A DNA stretch of 64,000 nt from assembly GCF_019145355.1 (NCBI RefSeq), contig NZ_JAHSTY010000001.1, positions 1,922,001-1,986,000 on the forward strand, written 5' to 3'. The translations under genes and the position numbers were made by a program. This document shows, piece after piece, positions 11,309-20,847 of this stretch (the stretch's first letter is position 1; every line of letters starts with the position of its first letter). This DNA comes from Pseudomonas azadiae (GTDB lineage: Bacteria; Pseudomonadota; Gammaproteobacteria; Pseudomonadales; Pseudomonadaceae). The notes beneath the pieces are model-generated. The model saw only the letters and a program-made list of their open reading frames with translations, was not told where the DNA came from and did no database searches.

Positions 11309-12325
11309 ATGTCTTCCTTGAACCAGGCGCTGCGCGCCGCCCTCGATCATCGCCAAGACCTGATCGGCGAGTTGCACGCCCAGGGCACCGATTGCTACCG
11401 GCTGTTCCATGGCAGCCAGGAAGGCGCCGGCGGCCTGACCATCGATCGCTACGGCCCGCAATTGCTGGTACAGAGCTTCCACAACGCCCTGGAAAGCGCA
11501 GACCTGCTGGCCCTGCATCAGCAGGTCAACCAGTACATGGGCCTGGAACTGCTGCTGGTGTACAACGACCGCTCCCGTGGCAATTCGCGCATCGACCGCG
11601 AAGACACGGTCTACCGCGCCGAACCCGCGGCGCTGGACGATCTGGTTGGCCACGAATGGGGCCTCAATTACCGCGTGCGCGGGCGGCATGCGGGGCAAGA
11701 CCCGCTGCTGTTCCTGGATCTGCGTAACACGCGGGGTTGGGTCAAGGCACACAGCACCGGCAAGAGCGTGCTGAACCTGTTCGCCTACACCTGCGGCGTG
11801 GGCCTGAGCGCCGCCGCCGGGGGCGCACGCGAGGTGTGCAACCTGGATTTTGCCGAGGGCAACCTGGCGGTCGGCCGCGAAAATGGCCTGCTGAACCCGC
11901 AGTTGCCGACCATGCAATTCGTGCAGTCCGACTACTTTCCGGCGATCCGCCAACTGGCGGGCCTGCCGATCACCCAGCGGCGCGGGCAAAAGCTGCCCAG
12001 TTATCCGCGCCTGGAACAGCGCCAATACGACTTGGTATTGCTCGACCCTCCAGCCTGGGCCAAGAGCGCGTTCGGCACCGTCGACCTGCTGCGCGACTAC
12101 CAGAGCCTGCTCAAGCCGGCGCTGCTTGCCACCGCCGATAATGGCGTGCTGATCTGCTGCAACAACCTGGCGAAAGTCAGCATGGAGGACTGGCGTGAAC
12201 AGGTACTGCGTTGTGCGGACAAGGCCGGGCGCCCCGTGCGCGAATGGGAAATCATGACGCCTGGTGCGGACTTTCCCTCACAGGATCAACAGCCTCCGTT
12301 GAAAACCCTGATACTTCAGCTGTAA
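11309..12325 (+). CDS. Class I SAM-dependent RNA methyltransferase (RlmI/YccW-like)
   Basis: The 338-residue product has a COG1092-type fold: an EEHD-like N-terminal part (GLTIDRYGPQLLVQSFH), SAM-binding motif I LNLFAYTCGVGLSAAAGGA near residues 155-173, an acidic motif II (CNLDFAEGNL), and motif IV LLDPPAWAKS with the DPP catalytic signature of nucleobase methyltransferases. RlmI-type enzymes form m5C in 23S rRNA, but I see no PUA domain at the N-terminus. The exact target is therefore unassigned. Confidence 0.85.
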   Translation: MSSLNQALRAALDHRQDLIGELHAQGTDCYRLFHGSQEGAGGLTIDRYGPQLLVQSFHNALESADLLALHQQVNQYMGLELLLVYNDRSRGNSRIDREDTVYRAEPAALDDLVGHEWGLNYRVRGRHAGQDPLLFLDLRNTRGWVKAHSTGKSVLNLFAYTCGVGLSAAAGGAREVCNLDFAEGNLAVGRENGLLNPQLPTMQFVQSDYFPAIRQLAGLPITQRRGQKLPSYPRLEQRQYDLVLLDPPAWAKSAFGTVDLLRDYQSLLKPALLATADNGVLICCNNLAKVSMEDWREQVLRCADKAGRPVREWEIMTPGADFPSQDQQPPLKTLILQL

Positions 12326-12412
12326 GAGGTTTCCCAAAGGCCCAGCGCTTCGGAACCGAAAAGCCGTGCCATACTCCAAGGCACTCCTGTTTGACATAGA
12401 TGGCGCCGCCCC

Positions 12413-15331
12413 ATGCCCAAAGGATTGATCCGCGCCGCTGGCGCGTTGTTGACTGCCCTTGCCCTGTACAGCTTGCTGGGCTTTTTGATTCTCCCCGGTA
12501 TCGCGCTTCGGATTGCCAACCAGCAACTGGCCGATTACGCCACGGTACCGGCACGGATCGAGCGGATCGAGCTCAACCCGTTCAGCCTGGAAGTGACAGC
12601 ATGGGGGTTGAAAATCGGTGAGCCCGGCAAGGAACAGGTGGGTTTCGAGCGCCTCTACGCCAACCTGCAGATCGACAGCCTCTGGACCCGCGCCCTGCAT
12701 CTGGCTGACGTGCAATTGGACAAGCCCAAGACCGAGCTGCTGTTCAACAAATCCGGCCAGTTGAACCTGGCGCAGCTGTTCAAGCTGCCACCCAGCGAGC
12801 CAACCCCGGCCGATCCTGATGCCAAGCCGTTTCCGTTGCGTATAGACAGCATCAAACTGGCCGGCGGTTATGTGCACTTCCAGGACTTGCGCCCCAGCGA
12901 GCCTATCGAATTCCTTTATGACACCCTCGACTTCGAACTGAAGAACCTCAGTACCCTGCCGGAAGACAATGCCGACATGACGCTGGTGGCAGCCGGGCCT
13001 GATGGCGGGCAGATCGACTGGAAAGGCAACTTCAGCCTGGTGCCTATCACCTCCGAAGGCACCTTGAAGGTCACCGATGGCAAGATGAAAGCCTGGTGGC
13101 CCTATGTACGCGACGCGCTGCCCTTGGTGCTGGAAGACGGCGTGCTCAACTTCAGCACCGAATATAAGTTCAGCCTGGCCCAGGAGACCGAGCTGAAACT
13201 GACCAACACCGCCGCCAGCATTGCGCCCTTTGCCATGAAGGCACCGGACGGTCGTCCATTGGTGCGCCTGGAGCGCCTGGATGTCAGCGAGACCACAGTG
13301 GACCTGGCCAAGCAGCAGGTGATAGTCGGCAAGATCCGCAGCAGCAAACTGGAAACCTGGGCGGCCCTTGAGGCCGACGGCCAACTGGATTGGCAAAAAC
13401 TGTTCGCCAGCCAACCTACCAAACCCGCCAAGGCGCCGGAACCCGCCACTGCGCCGGCCACTGCCGACTCGCCTAAAGCTGAACCCGCCGCACCAGGCAA
13501 GCCCTGGCAAGTACTCCTCAAGGATGTGCAACTGCGTAACTATCAGGTGCACCTGGCAGACCGTCAGGCCAAGCCTGCGGTCGCGCTGGAACTGGGCCCG
13601 TTGAATGTCGATGTGCAGAACTTCGATAGCCTCAACCAGAGCCCGTTCAGCTTGAAGGTCGACACGGGCCTGGGCAAGCAAGGCAAGCTTCAGGCGACCG
13701 GCGCGGTCAGCCTCAATCCGGTCAGCGCCAAGCTGAACGTGAATACCCAGGACATCGACCTGCGGGTTGCGCAGCCCTATATCAGCCCGTTCATCCGCCT
13801 GGAACTGCGCAGCGGCATGCTCGGTAGCAATCTCGACGTCGACTTGAAAAGCACTGATCCCTTGAAGCTGCAGATCACGGGACGGGCGCAGGTCGACCAG
13901 TTGCATACGCTGGACACCCTCAAGACCCGCGACTTCGTCAAATGGCAGCGACTGATGCTCGAAGGCGTTAACTACCAGCACGGCGATAGCCTGTCGATCG
14001 ACAAGGTCAACCTGCTGCAGCCCTATGCGCGCTTCATGATCAACGATGACCGCACCACCAACGTTGACGACCTGTTGATCCCGCAACCGGCCGACAAAGG
14101 CGCCAAGCCCGCCAACAACGAAAAGCCTTTGGGCATCCGTATCGGGCAGATTGCGATCAACGACGGTTCGGCCAACTTTGCCGACTTCAGCCTTACACCA
14201 AACTTCGCCACCGCCATTCAACAGCTCAACGGGCAGATCGGCACGATTGACAGCCGCCAGGCCAAACCGGCCAGCGTCGATATCAAGGGTAAAGTTGATC
14301 GCTATGCGCCGGTTACCATCAAAGGCAGCGTGAACCCGTTTGATCCCATGGCGGCGCTGGACATTGCCACCAGTTTCAAACGTGTCGAACTGACCACCCT
14401 GACCCCCTATTCCGGCAAGTTTGCCGGGTTCCGTATCCGCAAGGGGCGTCTGAACCTCGACCTGCACTATGTGATTACCAAGGGCCAGTTGAAGGCCGAA
14501 AACAAAGTGGTGGTCGAGCAATTGCAGCTGGGCGAGAAAGTCGACAGTGACGATGCGGTGGACCTTCCAATTCGCCTGGCGGTCGCGCTGCTCAAGGATA
14601 CAAATGGCAAGATCACCATCGAATTGCCGGTGACAGGCGATCTGAACAACCCGCAATTCAGCGTGATGCCGATTGTTTGGCAGACCCTGCGTAACCTGGT
14701 GCTGCGCGCGGCAACGGCACCCTTCAAGTTTATCGGCGGGCTGGTGACCGGCGGGGGCTCGGAAGACCTCGGTAATGTGTCGTTCGCCGCAGGATCCAGC
14801 GAGTTGAACAAGGACGCCGAGGGGGCCTTGAATACCCTGGCCAAGGCCCTGAAAGAACGGCCTACCCTGCGCCTGGAAATCGAAGGCACCGCGGCCGCCA
14901 GCAGCGATGGCCCGTTCCTCGCTGCACAGCGACTGGAACGTGAATACCAATACAACTACTACAAGATCCTCCAGCGACGTGGCGACAAGGTGCCCGCCCA
15001 GGCTTCGCTGCTTGTCGTACCCGAAAAAGAAAAGGCGCCCTTGCTCGAAGGCATCTACCGCACCCGCCTGAAACAACAACCGCCGGCCGAATGGAAGGAC
15101 CTGAGCAACGACGAACGCAGTGCGAAGCTTCGTGACGGCGTGATCAAGTTCTGGAGCGCCAGTGATGTGTTACTGCGCCAACTGGGTCAGGACCGCGCAG
15201 GCACCATCAAGGACTACCTGGTGGACAAAGGCCAGTTGGAAGATGATCGGGTGTACTTCATTGATGCGCAGTTGGGGCAGGCTGAAAAAGACGGTCGGGT
15301 GGTCACGCCGATGCATCTGGATGCCGAATAA
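12413..15331 (+). CDS. DUF748 (AsmA-like) envelope protein
   Basis: This 972-residue protein begins with an uncleaved signal/TM segment (ALLTALALYSLLGFLILPGIAL, quoted in part) and continues as a long beta-rich region with repeated LxVxxxxLDxxxxxPF-type strands, typical of DUF748/AsmA-like proteins. A Pro/Ala-rich linker lies near residues 335-365. The last 150 residues carry FAAGSSELNKDAEGALNTL followed by LRLEIEGTAA, reminiscent of OmpA-like domains. Relatives act as periplasm-spanning bridges for lipid transport; that role is inferred here. A REPIN follows 22 bp after the stop. Confidence 0.85.
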   Translation: MPKGLIRAAGALLTALALYSLLGFLILPGIALRIANQQLADYATVPARIERIELNPFSLEVTAWGLKIGEPGKEQVGFERLYANLQIDSLWTRALHLADVQLDKPKTELLFNKSGQLNLAQLFKLPPSEPTPADPDAKPFPLRIDSIKLAGGYVHFQDLRPSEPIEFLYDTLDFELKNLSTLPEDNADMTLVAAGPDGGQIDWKGNFSLVPITSEGTLKVTDGKMKAWWPYVRDALPLVLEDGVLNFSTEYKFSLAQETELKLTNTAASIAPFAMKAPDGRPLVRLERLDVSETTVDLAKQQVIVGKIRSSKLETWAALEADGQLDWQKLFASQPTKPAKAPEPATAPATADSPKAEPAAPGKPWQVLLKDVQLRNYQVHLADRQAKPAVALELGPLNVDVQNFDSLNQSPFSLKVDTGLGKQGKLQATGAVSLNPVSAKLNVNTQDIDLRVAQPYISPFIRLELRSGMLGSNLDVDLKSTDPLKLQITGRAQVDQLHTLDTLKTRDFVKWQRLMLEGVNYQHGDSLSIDKVNLLQPYARFMINDDRTTNVDDLLIPQPADKGAKPANNEKPLGIRIGQIAINDGSANFADFSLTPNFATAIQQLNGQIGTIDSRQAKPASVDIKGKVDRYAPVTIKGSVNPFDPMAALDIATSFKRVELTTLTPYSGKFAGFRIRKGRLNLDLHYVITKGQLKAENKVVVEQLQLGEKVDSDDAVDLPIRLAVALLKDTNGKITIELPVTGDLNNPQFSVMPIVWQTLRNLVLRAATAPFKFIGGLVTGGGSEDLGNVSFAAGSSELNKDAEGALNTLAKALKERPTLRLEIEGTAAASSDGPFLAAQRLEREYQYNYYKILQRRGDKVPAQASLLVVPEKEKAPLLEGIYRTRLKQQPPAEWKDLSNDERSAKLRDGVIKFWSASDVLLRQLGQDRAGTIKDYLVDKGQLEDDRVYFIDAQLGQAEKDGRVVTPMHLDAE

Positions 15332-15352
15332 CTGTTGAGCGACCCATCAAAA

Positions 15353-15439
15353 TGTGGGAGCTGGCTTGCCTGCGATGCAGATACCTCGGTCAATCAGCTT
15401 AACCGAGGTGATGCTTTCGCAGGCAAGCCAGCTCCCACA
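15353..15439. repeat. REPIN, second copy
   Basis: This has the same outer arms as the element at 4432 (TGTGGGAGCTGGCTTGCC ... GCTCCCACA) with a different inner stem-loop (ACCTCGGT/ACCGAGGT). It lies between convergent genes, a usual REPIN location. Confidence 0.92.
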
Positions 15440-15484
15440 TTGATCTTTGTCGGTCTCAAGACTTCGGTTCAGGCCCACAATAGA

Positions 15485-15514
15485 ACAGGCCCCGACACAA
15501 GTGCCGGGGCCTGT
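15485..15514. terminator. Hairpin between convergent genes
   Basis: ACAGGCCCCG pairs with CGGGGCCTGT. On the minus strand a TTCTATT stretch follows, so it may terminate the BON-domain gene transcript. Confidence 0.6.
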
Positions 15515-15620
15515 AATGACCACATCCGTGTGGTCGGTCGCATGAACCTGTGAGGTGCATTGAGTGGATATCTAACTCACTCGTTGCCGCCGCCTTATAG
15601 TTCAGACGAATTGTTGAGCG

Positions 15621-16241
15621 TTACTCTGCTTTCAGGCCATCGGCCGATACAGCTTTAACGCCTTTGATCTTCTTGGTGATCGCTACTGCGGTTTCTTTCT
15701 GCGCTTCAGTTACGGCAGTAGAGGACGACAGGGAAACAACACCTTTGTTGGTTTCGACTTTGATATCGGTGCCAGGAATGCCTTTCTCGGTAACCAGGTC
15801 AGCCTTCACTTTGGTGGTGATCCAAGTATCGCTAGTCGCCTCGCCAGCGTTGTGGGCTGCGCCTTTGGTTTTATCGATACCGTCAGCCTTGGTAGCGCCG
15901 CCAGCCAGCAGGCCGTCTGCCGAAACAGCAGTCACGCCTTTGATTTTCTTGGTGATGGCTACAGCGGTCGCTTTCTGCGAGTCCGAGATAGCGACTTCGG
16001 AAGACAGGGAAACCACACCTTTGTTGGTCTCGACCTTGATATCCGAACCAGGGATGCCTTTTTCAGTCAGCAGGTCAGCTTTGACTTTAGTGGTGATCCA
16101 AGTGTCCGAGGTAGACTCTTTGGCTTTGGTCATTTCACCGGCCGCCAAGGTCATCGGGGCTTGGGAAGTCTGAGCAAAGGCTACGTTAGCACCCATGGCC
16201 AGAGTCAGAGCGGTAGCAGTAGCGAGAGCGAACTTCTTCAT
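15621..16241 (-). CDS. Periplasmic protein with two BON domains
   Basis: The 206-residue product starts with a Sec signal peptide (MKKFALATATALTLAMG, cleavage near AFA-Q). Two near-identical BON domains follow, each beginning SDTWITTKVKADL and containing the conserved GxVxLSS strand (GVVSLSS). They are joined by a Gly/Ala/Lys-rich linker. BON proteins such as OsmY bind phospholipid surfaces and protect the envelope under osmotic stress. An upstream extension to 16361 is open but lacks a ribosome site; ATG 16241 has AGGAG. The close similarity of the two domains points to a recent internal duplication. Confidence 0.9.
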   Translation of the reverse strand: MKKFALATATALTLAMGANVAFAQTSQAPMTLAAGEMTKAKESTSDTWITTKVKADLLTEKGIPGSDIKVETNKGVVSLSSEVAISDSQKATAVAITKKIKGVTAVSADGLLAGGATKADGIDKTKGAAHNAGEATSDTWITTKVKADLVTEKGIPGTDIKVETNKGVVSLSSSTAVTEAQKETAVAITKKIKGVKAVSADGLKAE

Positions 16242-16486
16242 ACGAGTAACTCCTGTTTTATTAAAAGACTGCAGTACGTAAACCTCGATACTGCAGCGCT
16301 GACAGGGATATTGCAGGCAATGTGCCAAGATCCATGCTCGAATGAAACCCTTTAAAAACAACGAGTTGTAAAATCAGAGCATTCTTGTAATCGTGCAACT
16401 TGCATGAACACGGCTTCGCTTGCATGCAAGTTGCGGCTTTTGCCACGGATTAAACAACTGATTTTTTTGGTATTTTTCCGTCACGC

Positions 16487-16519
16487 AAAAAAAAGGACTC
16501 CGAAGAGTCCTTTTTTTCA
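16487..16519 (-). terminator. Bidirectional terminator downstream of pnp
   Basis: AAGGACTC-CGAA-GAGTCCTT is flanked by an A run and a T run, so it works in both directions. On the minus strand it follows pnp by about 20 bp. Confidence 0.9.
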
Positions 16520-16539
16520 GCGTCGAACCAGGGGTTTGA

Positions 16540-18645
16540 TTAAACGCCCGAAGCCTTGGCTGCTGCTACGTCCTTGATGGACAGCTTGATACGGCCGCGG
16601 TTGTCCACGTCCAGTACCAGCACTTCCACTTCCTGGCCTTCTTTGAGAATGTCGGTCACTTTCTCAACGCGAGCGTCGCTCAGCATGGAGATGTGAACCA
16701 GACCGTCTTTGCCCGGCAGGATGTTCACGAATGCGCCGAAGTCGACGATGCGCTCAACCTTGCCGATGTAGATCTTGCCGATCTCGGCTTCAGCGGTGAT
16801 ACCCAGAACGCGCTGACGCGCGGCCTCTGCAGCTTCCTTGGTTTCGCCGAAGATCTTGATCGAGCCGTCGTCTTCGATGTCGATCGAAGCCTTGGTCTCT
16901 TCGCAGATCGCACGGATGGTCGCGCCGCCTTTACCGATGACATCACGGATTTTGTCGGTGTCGATTTTCATCGCGATCATGGTCGGAGCATTTTCCGACA
17001 GCTCGGTACGCGACTGACCAATGATCTGGTTCATCTGGCCGAGGATGTTCAGGCGCGCTTCCAGGGCTTGGCCCAGGGCGATTTCCATGATCTCTTCGGT
17101 GATGCCCTTGATCTTGATGTCCATCTGCAGCGCGGTCACACCTTTGGCGGTACCGGCTACCTTGAAGTCCATGTCGCCCAAGTGATCTTCGTCGCCCAGG
17201 ATGTCGGTCAGGATGGCGAATTTCTCGCCTTCTTTAACCAGGCCCATGGCGATACCGGCAACCGGTGCCTTCATCGGCACACCGGCGTCCATCAGTGCCA
17301 GGGAAGCGCCGCAGACCGAAGCCATGGAGCTGGAACCGTTGGATTCGGTGATTTCCGACACGACGCGAATGGTGTATGGGAACACGTCGGCAGCCGGCAG
17401 CATCGCGGCGATCGAACGACGGGCCAGACGGCCGTGACCGATTTCGCGGCGACCGGCGCCACCCATGCGACCACACTCGCCCACCGAGAACGGAGGGAAG
17501 TTGTAGTGCAGCATGAACGGGTCTTTTTTCTCGCCTTCCAGGGTGTCCAGCAGTTGTGCGTCACGGGCGGTGCCCAGGGTCGCGACGACCAGTGCCTGAG
17601 TTTCACCACGGGTGAACAGTGCCGAACCGTGAGTCTTCGGCAGGACGCCGACTTCGATGTTCAACGGACGCACGGTGCGCGTGTCGCGACCGTCGATACG
17701 TGGCTTGCCGTTAACGATGTTCTCGCGAACGGTGCGGTATTCGATTTCGCCGAAAGCCGCTTTGACTTCGCTGGAAGAAGGCTGGCCTTCTTCACCGGAC
17801 AGCTTGGCGACGACCTGGTCCTTCAGCTCGCCCAGGCGAGCGTAACGGTCGGCCTTGACGGTGATGGCGTAGGCCTGGGAGATCGCGTCGCCGAACTCGG
17901 CACGGATAGCGGCCAGCAACTCGGTGGCTTCAGGCTGTGGAGCCCAGGTCCAGGTTGGCTTGGCAGCTTCAGCGGCCAGTTCCTTGACGGCGTTGATCAC
18001 CACCTGGAACTCGTCGTGGGCGAACAGTACGGCGCCCAGCATCTGGTCTTCGGTCAGCTCTTTGGCTTCCGATTCAACCATCAACACGGCTTCCGAGGTA
18101 CCGGCAACGACCATGTCCAGGCTCGATGCTTTCTGTTGCTCGTAAGTCGGGTTCAGCAGGTAGCCGGTGCTTTCGTGGAACGCAACGCGGGCAGCGCCGA
18201 TCGGGCCATCGAAAGGAATACCGGAAATAGCCAGGGCGGCCGAAGTACCGATCATCGCAGCGATGTCCGGATCGGTCTTCTTGCTGGTGGAAACGACGGT
18301 GCAGACAACCTGCACTTCGTTCATGAAGCCTTCTGGGAACAGCGGACGGATCGGACGGTCGATCAGTCGGGAAGTCAGGGTTTCTTTCTCGGAAGGACGG
18401 CCTTCACGTTTGAAGAAACCGCCAGGGATCTTACCAGCAGCGTAAGTCTTTTCCTGGTAGTGAACGGACAGAGGGAAAAAGCCTTTGCTCGGGTCAGCGG
18501 TCTTGGCGCCAACAACGGTCACCAGTACGGTAACGTCGTCGTCAACGGTAACCAGCACTGCGCCGGAGGCTTGACGGGCGATACGGCCTGTCTCGAGGGT
18601 AACGGTCGACTGACCGAACTGGAATTTTTTGATAACCGGGTTCAC
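16540..18645 (-). CDS. pnp: Polynucleotide phosphorylase PNPase
   Basis: This 701-residue 3'-5' exoribonuclease degrades RNA phosphorolytically and is a degradosome component. It has two RNase PH domains (1-220 and 310-540), a KH domain ([17 protein letters not shown], near 560) and a C-terminal S1 domain ([26 protein letters not shown], quoted only as a region). Residues [11 protein letters not shown] and [13 protein letters not shown] mark the second catalytic core. It follows rpsO by 195 bp, a leader of the kind that carries RNase III-dependent autocontrol in E. coli. Confidence 0.97.
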   Translation of the reverse strand: MNPVIKKFQFGQSTVTLETGRIARQASGAVLVTVDDDVTVLVTVVGAKTADPSKGFFPLSVHYQEKTYAAGKIPGGFFKREGRPSEKETLTSRLIDRPIRPLFPEGFMNEVQVVCTVVSTSKKTDPDIAAMIGTSAALAISGIPFDGPIGAARVAFHESTGYLLNPTYEQQKASSLDMVVAGTSEAVLMVESEAKELTEDQMLGAVLFAHDEFQVVINAVKELAAEAAKPTWTWAPQPEATELLAAIRAEFGDAISQAYAITVKADRYARLGELKDQVVAKLSGEEGQPSSSEVKAAFGEIEYRTVRENIVNGKPRIDGRDTRTVRPLNIEVGVLPKTHGSALFTRGETQALVVATLGTARDAQLLDTLEGEKKDPFMLHYNFPPFSVGECGRMGGAGRREIGHGRLARRSIAAMLPAADVFPYTIRVVSEITESNGSSSMASVCGASLALMDAGVPMKAPVAGIAMGLVKEGEKFAILTDILGDEDHLGDMDFKVAGTAKGVTALQMDIKIKGITEEIMEIALGQALEARLNILGQMNQIIGQSRTELSENAPTMIAMKIDTDKIRDVIGKGGATIRAICEETKASIDIEDDGSIKIFGETKEAAEAARQRVLGITAEAEIGKIYIGKVERIVDFGAFVNILPGKDGLVHISMLSDARVEKVTDILKEGQEVEVLVLDVDNRGRIKLSIKDVAAAKASGV

Positions 18646-18840
18646 GGTGTCCTACCTTCTTTGTGGCTCTTGGGGAACTTGTTTTCTTGCGAAATTCTTG
18701 GGCAATGTCGGGAATCGGCCCGACCCTCGTCCAGGGTAAAACGTTGTATCCAGATAAAACTTGAGGCTGGGAGCCTGCCATGGGCCAGCGGGAATCCCAC
18801 TGACACACGGCAGACAACCAACCTCTAGCGCAATCGCTGA

Positions 18841-19110
18841 TTAGCGACGCAGACCCAGGCGACCGATCAGAGCCTGATAACGACCCAGATCCTTGCCTTT
18901 CAGGTAGTCCAGCAGCTTACGGCGCTGGTTTACCATGCGGATCAGACCACGACGGGAGTGGTGATCTTTACCGTTGGCCTTGAAGTGACCCTGCAGCTTG
19001 TTGATGTTGTGGGTCAGCAGTGCAACTTGCACTTCTGGCGAACCAGTGTCACCAACAGCTTGCTGATAGTCAGCTACGATTTGTGCTTTTTCTTGAACGT
19101 CGAGAGCCAT
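18841..19110 (-). CDS. rpsO: 30S ribosomal protein S15
   Basis: The 89-residue protein binds the central domain of 16S rRNA. The S15 signature [20 protein letters not shown] spans the middle (about 38-57) and the sequence ends [12 protein letters not shown] 19110 (MALDVQEK) is preceded by AAAGGA; an upstream in-frame extension lacks such a site. The gene lies between truB and pnp as in most gammaproteobacteria. Confidence 0.97.
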   Translation of the reverse strand: MALDVQEKAQIVADYQQAVGDTGSPEVQVALLTHNINKLQGHFKANGKDHHSRRGLIRMVNQRRKLLDYLKGKDLGRYQALIGRLGLRR

Positions 19111-19371
19111 GAGGCAATCCTTTTTTTCAGGAAACCACCCAAAGGGCAGTTTCAACAGGCCAGGGACAAATCCCTGTATCTAAAAATGAGAAGTGACCAT
19201 GCCTGTTAACAGCCACCCTCGTTCCAGTTTGCGTAAAAGCTACTGCGCTCGGTAATCCTGCGTCAAAAACAGGCTCGGAATGCTCATTAACAGCAGTTAA
19301 CTCCGCTTCCTCGCCTGTTTTTTCCTTGTCTTACCTTCGCTCGCTACGCTTTTACCACAAACTGGTTCCGG

Positions 19372-20289
19372 TCATTCTGACCGAATCAGTCGACGTGGCG
19401 CGATGCGCCCGTCTTCGCTCACTTCACCGATACCGATAAAGCGACCGTTATGATCCTGTACCCGCACCATACCGAACTTCGGTGCATCCGGGGCACGTAC
19501 CGGTTGGCCGTTGAGCCAATAAAACGCGCTGTGCTCCGAAAAGTGCAGTAATGGCCAATCCAGCAACCCGCTGTCCGACGGCATCAGGAAGCGATCAACC
19601 GCTTCGTTGCCACCTTCGGCGTGTACCGCTTCCAACTCTTCCAGCGTGACCGTCTGGGCCAGGCTGAAAGGGCCGGCCTGGGTGCGTCGCAGTTCTGCAA
19701 CGTACGCGCCGCAACCGAGCTTTTCACCGATATCTTCCACCAGGGTACGGATATAGGTGCCTTTGCTGCAGTCCACCGCCAGTCGGGCAGTGTCACCTTC
19801 ACAGGCAAGCAATTCCAGCCGGGCAATAGTAACAGAACGCGGTTCACGCTCCACCACTTCACCCGCACGCGCCAGCTTGTAAAGAGGTTGCCCATCACGC
19901 TTGAGAGCCGAGTACATCGGCGGTATCTGGCTGATTTGCCCACGGAAAGCGGGCAAGGCAGCTTCAATATCGGCACGACCAACGGTCACATCGCGAACCT
20001 GCAAGACATCACCCTCGGCGTCGGCCGTGGTGGTGGTCTTGCCCAGTTGCATCAAGGTTTCATAACCCTTGTCGGAATCGAGCAGGTATTGCGAGAACTT
20101 GGTGGCCTCGCCAAAGCACAACGGCAGTACGCCGGTGGCCAGGGGATCGAGGCTGCCAGTGTGCCCGGCCTTCTCGGCGTTGAGCAGCCAGCGGACCTTC
20201 TGCAGCGCGGCATTGGAGGTAAAGCCAATCGGCTTGTCGAGCAGAATGATGCCGCTGACGTTGCGACGGATACGTTTGACCTGAGCCAC
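19372..20289 (-). CDS. truB: tRNA pseudouridine-55 synthase TruB
   Basis: The 305-residue enzyme makes pseudouridine 55 in the T loop of tRNAs. The N-terminal [14 protein letters not shown] and catalytic-Asp motif [20 protein letters not shown] (Asp near residue 48) are clear, followed by [16 protein letters not shown] and [15 protein letters not shown]. The C-terminal part is a PUA-like domain. It begins 3 bp after rbfA ends, so both are on one mRNA. Confidence 0.97.
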   Translation of the reverse strand: MAQVKRIRRNVSGIILLDKPIGFTSNAALQKVRWLLNAEKAGHTGSLDPLATGVLPLCFGEATKFSQYLLDSDKGYETLMQLGKTTTTADAEGDVLQVRDVTVGRADIEAALPAFRGQISQIPPMYSALKRDGQPLYKLARAGEVVEREPRSVTIARLELLACEGDTARLAVDCSKGTYIRTLVEDIGEKLGCGAYVAELRRTQAGPFSLAQTVTLEELEAVHAEGGNEAVDRFLMPSDSGLLDWPLLHFSEHSAFYWLNGQPVRAPDAPKFGMVRVQDHNGRFIGIGEVSEDGRIAPRRLIRSE

Positions 20290-20292
20290 CGC

Positions 20293-20688
20293 TTACTCCT
20301 TGGCGTCTTCAGGTGTGGACGGGTGCTGGCTGTCTTCAGCCACCGCGCGCTCGATCAAAGCCGACAGGTGCGCACCGCGTACGACGCTTTCGTCGTAGTG
20401 GAAATGCAACTGGGGCACGCTGCGCAGCTTCATTTCACGAGCCAACTGCATGCGCAGGAAACCCGCGGCAGCATTGAGCACCTTGATGCTTTGCGCGATT
20501 TCTTCGCTGCTGTCCTGCCCCATCACGGTGATGAAGATCTTGGCGTGACCTACGTCACGACTCACTTCAACTGCAGTGATGGTGACCAGGCCAACACGTG
20601 GATCCTTGACTTCGCGACGGATCAGTTGGGCCAGCTCGCGCTGCATCTGATCGCCGATACGCTGGGTACGGCTGTATTCTTTTGCCAT
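20293..20688 (-). CDS. rbfA: Ribosome-binding factor A
   Basis: The 131-residue KH-fold protein matures the 16S rRNA 5' end of small subunits and is needed at low temperature. Segments [37 protein letters not shown] and [13 protein letters not shown] match the family. The C-terminal tail is short and acidic. It lies between infB and truB. Confidence 0.96.
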   Translation of the reverse strand: MAKEYSRTQRIGDQMQRELAQLIRREVKDPRVGLVTITAVEVSRDVGHAKIFITVMGQDSSEEIAQSIKVLNAAAGFLRMQLAREMKLRSVPQLHFHYDESVVRGAHLSALIERAVAEDSQHPSTPEDAKE

Positions 20689-20742
20689 GTCTTGTTACCT
20701 GTTACTGCCACACGGTGAAACCCGTGGGGTCTGAAAGCGGCA

Positions 20743-20776
20743 AACGCCCGGCCTGACAAAAGCCAGACCGGGCGTT
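20743..20776 (-). terminator. Hairpin between infB and rbfA
   Basis: AACGCCCGG pairs with CCGGGCGTT, with an inner CTG/CAG stem. It has only a weak T stretch in the direction of transcription, so it probably attenuates or processes the operon mRNA rather than stopping it fully. Confidence 0.55.
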
Positions 20777-20847
20777 GCGTTTAGAGTCCGGACACAACGC
20801 GGGGCATCTGCATGCCCACACGCCGTGTGGCTCCTGAAGTGCGCGAG

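Noticed and set aside
12278-15079. 933-codon open frame opposite the DUF748 gene
   Set aside because: It is an antisense shadow of a recognised protein, with Gln/Gly/His-rich composition and no start signals.
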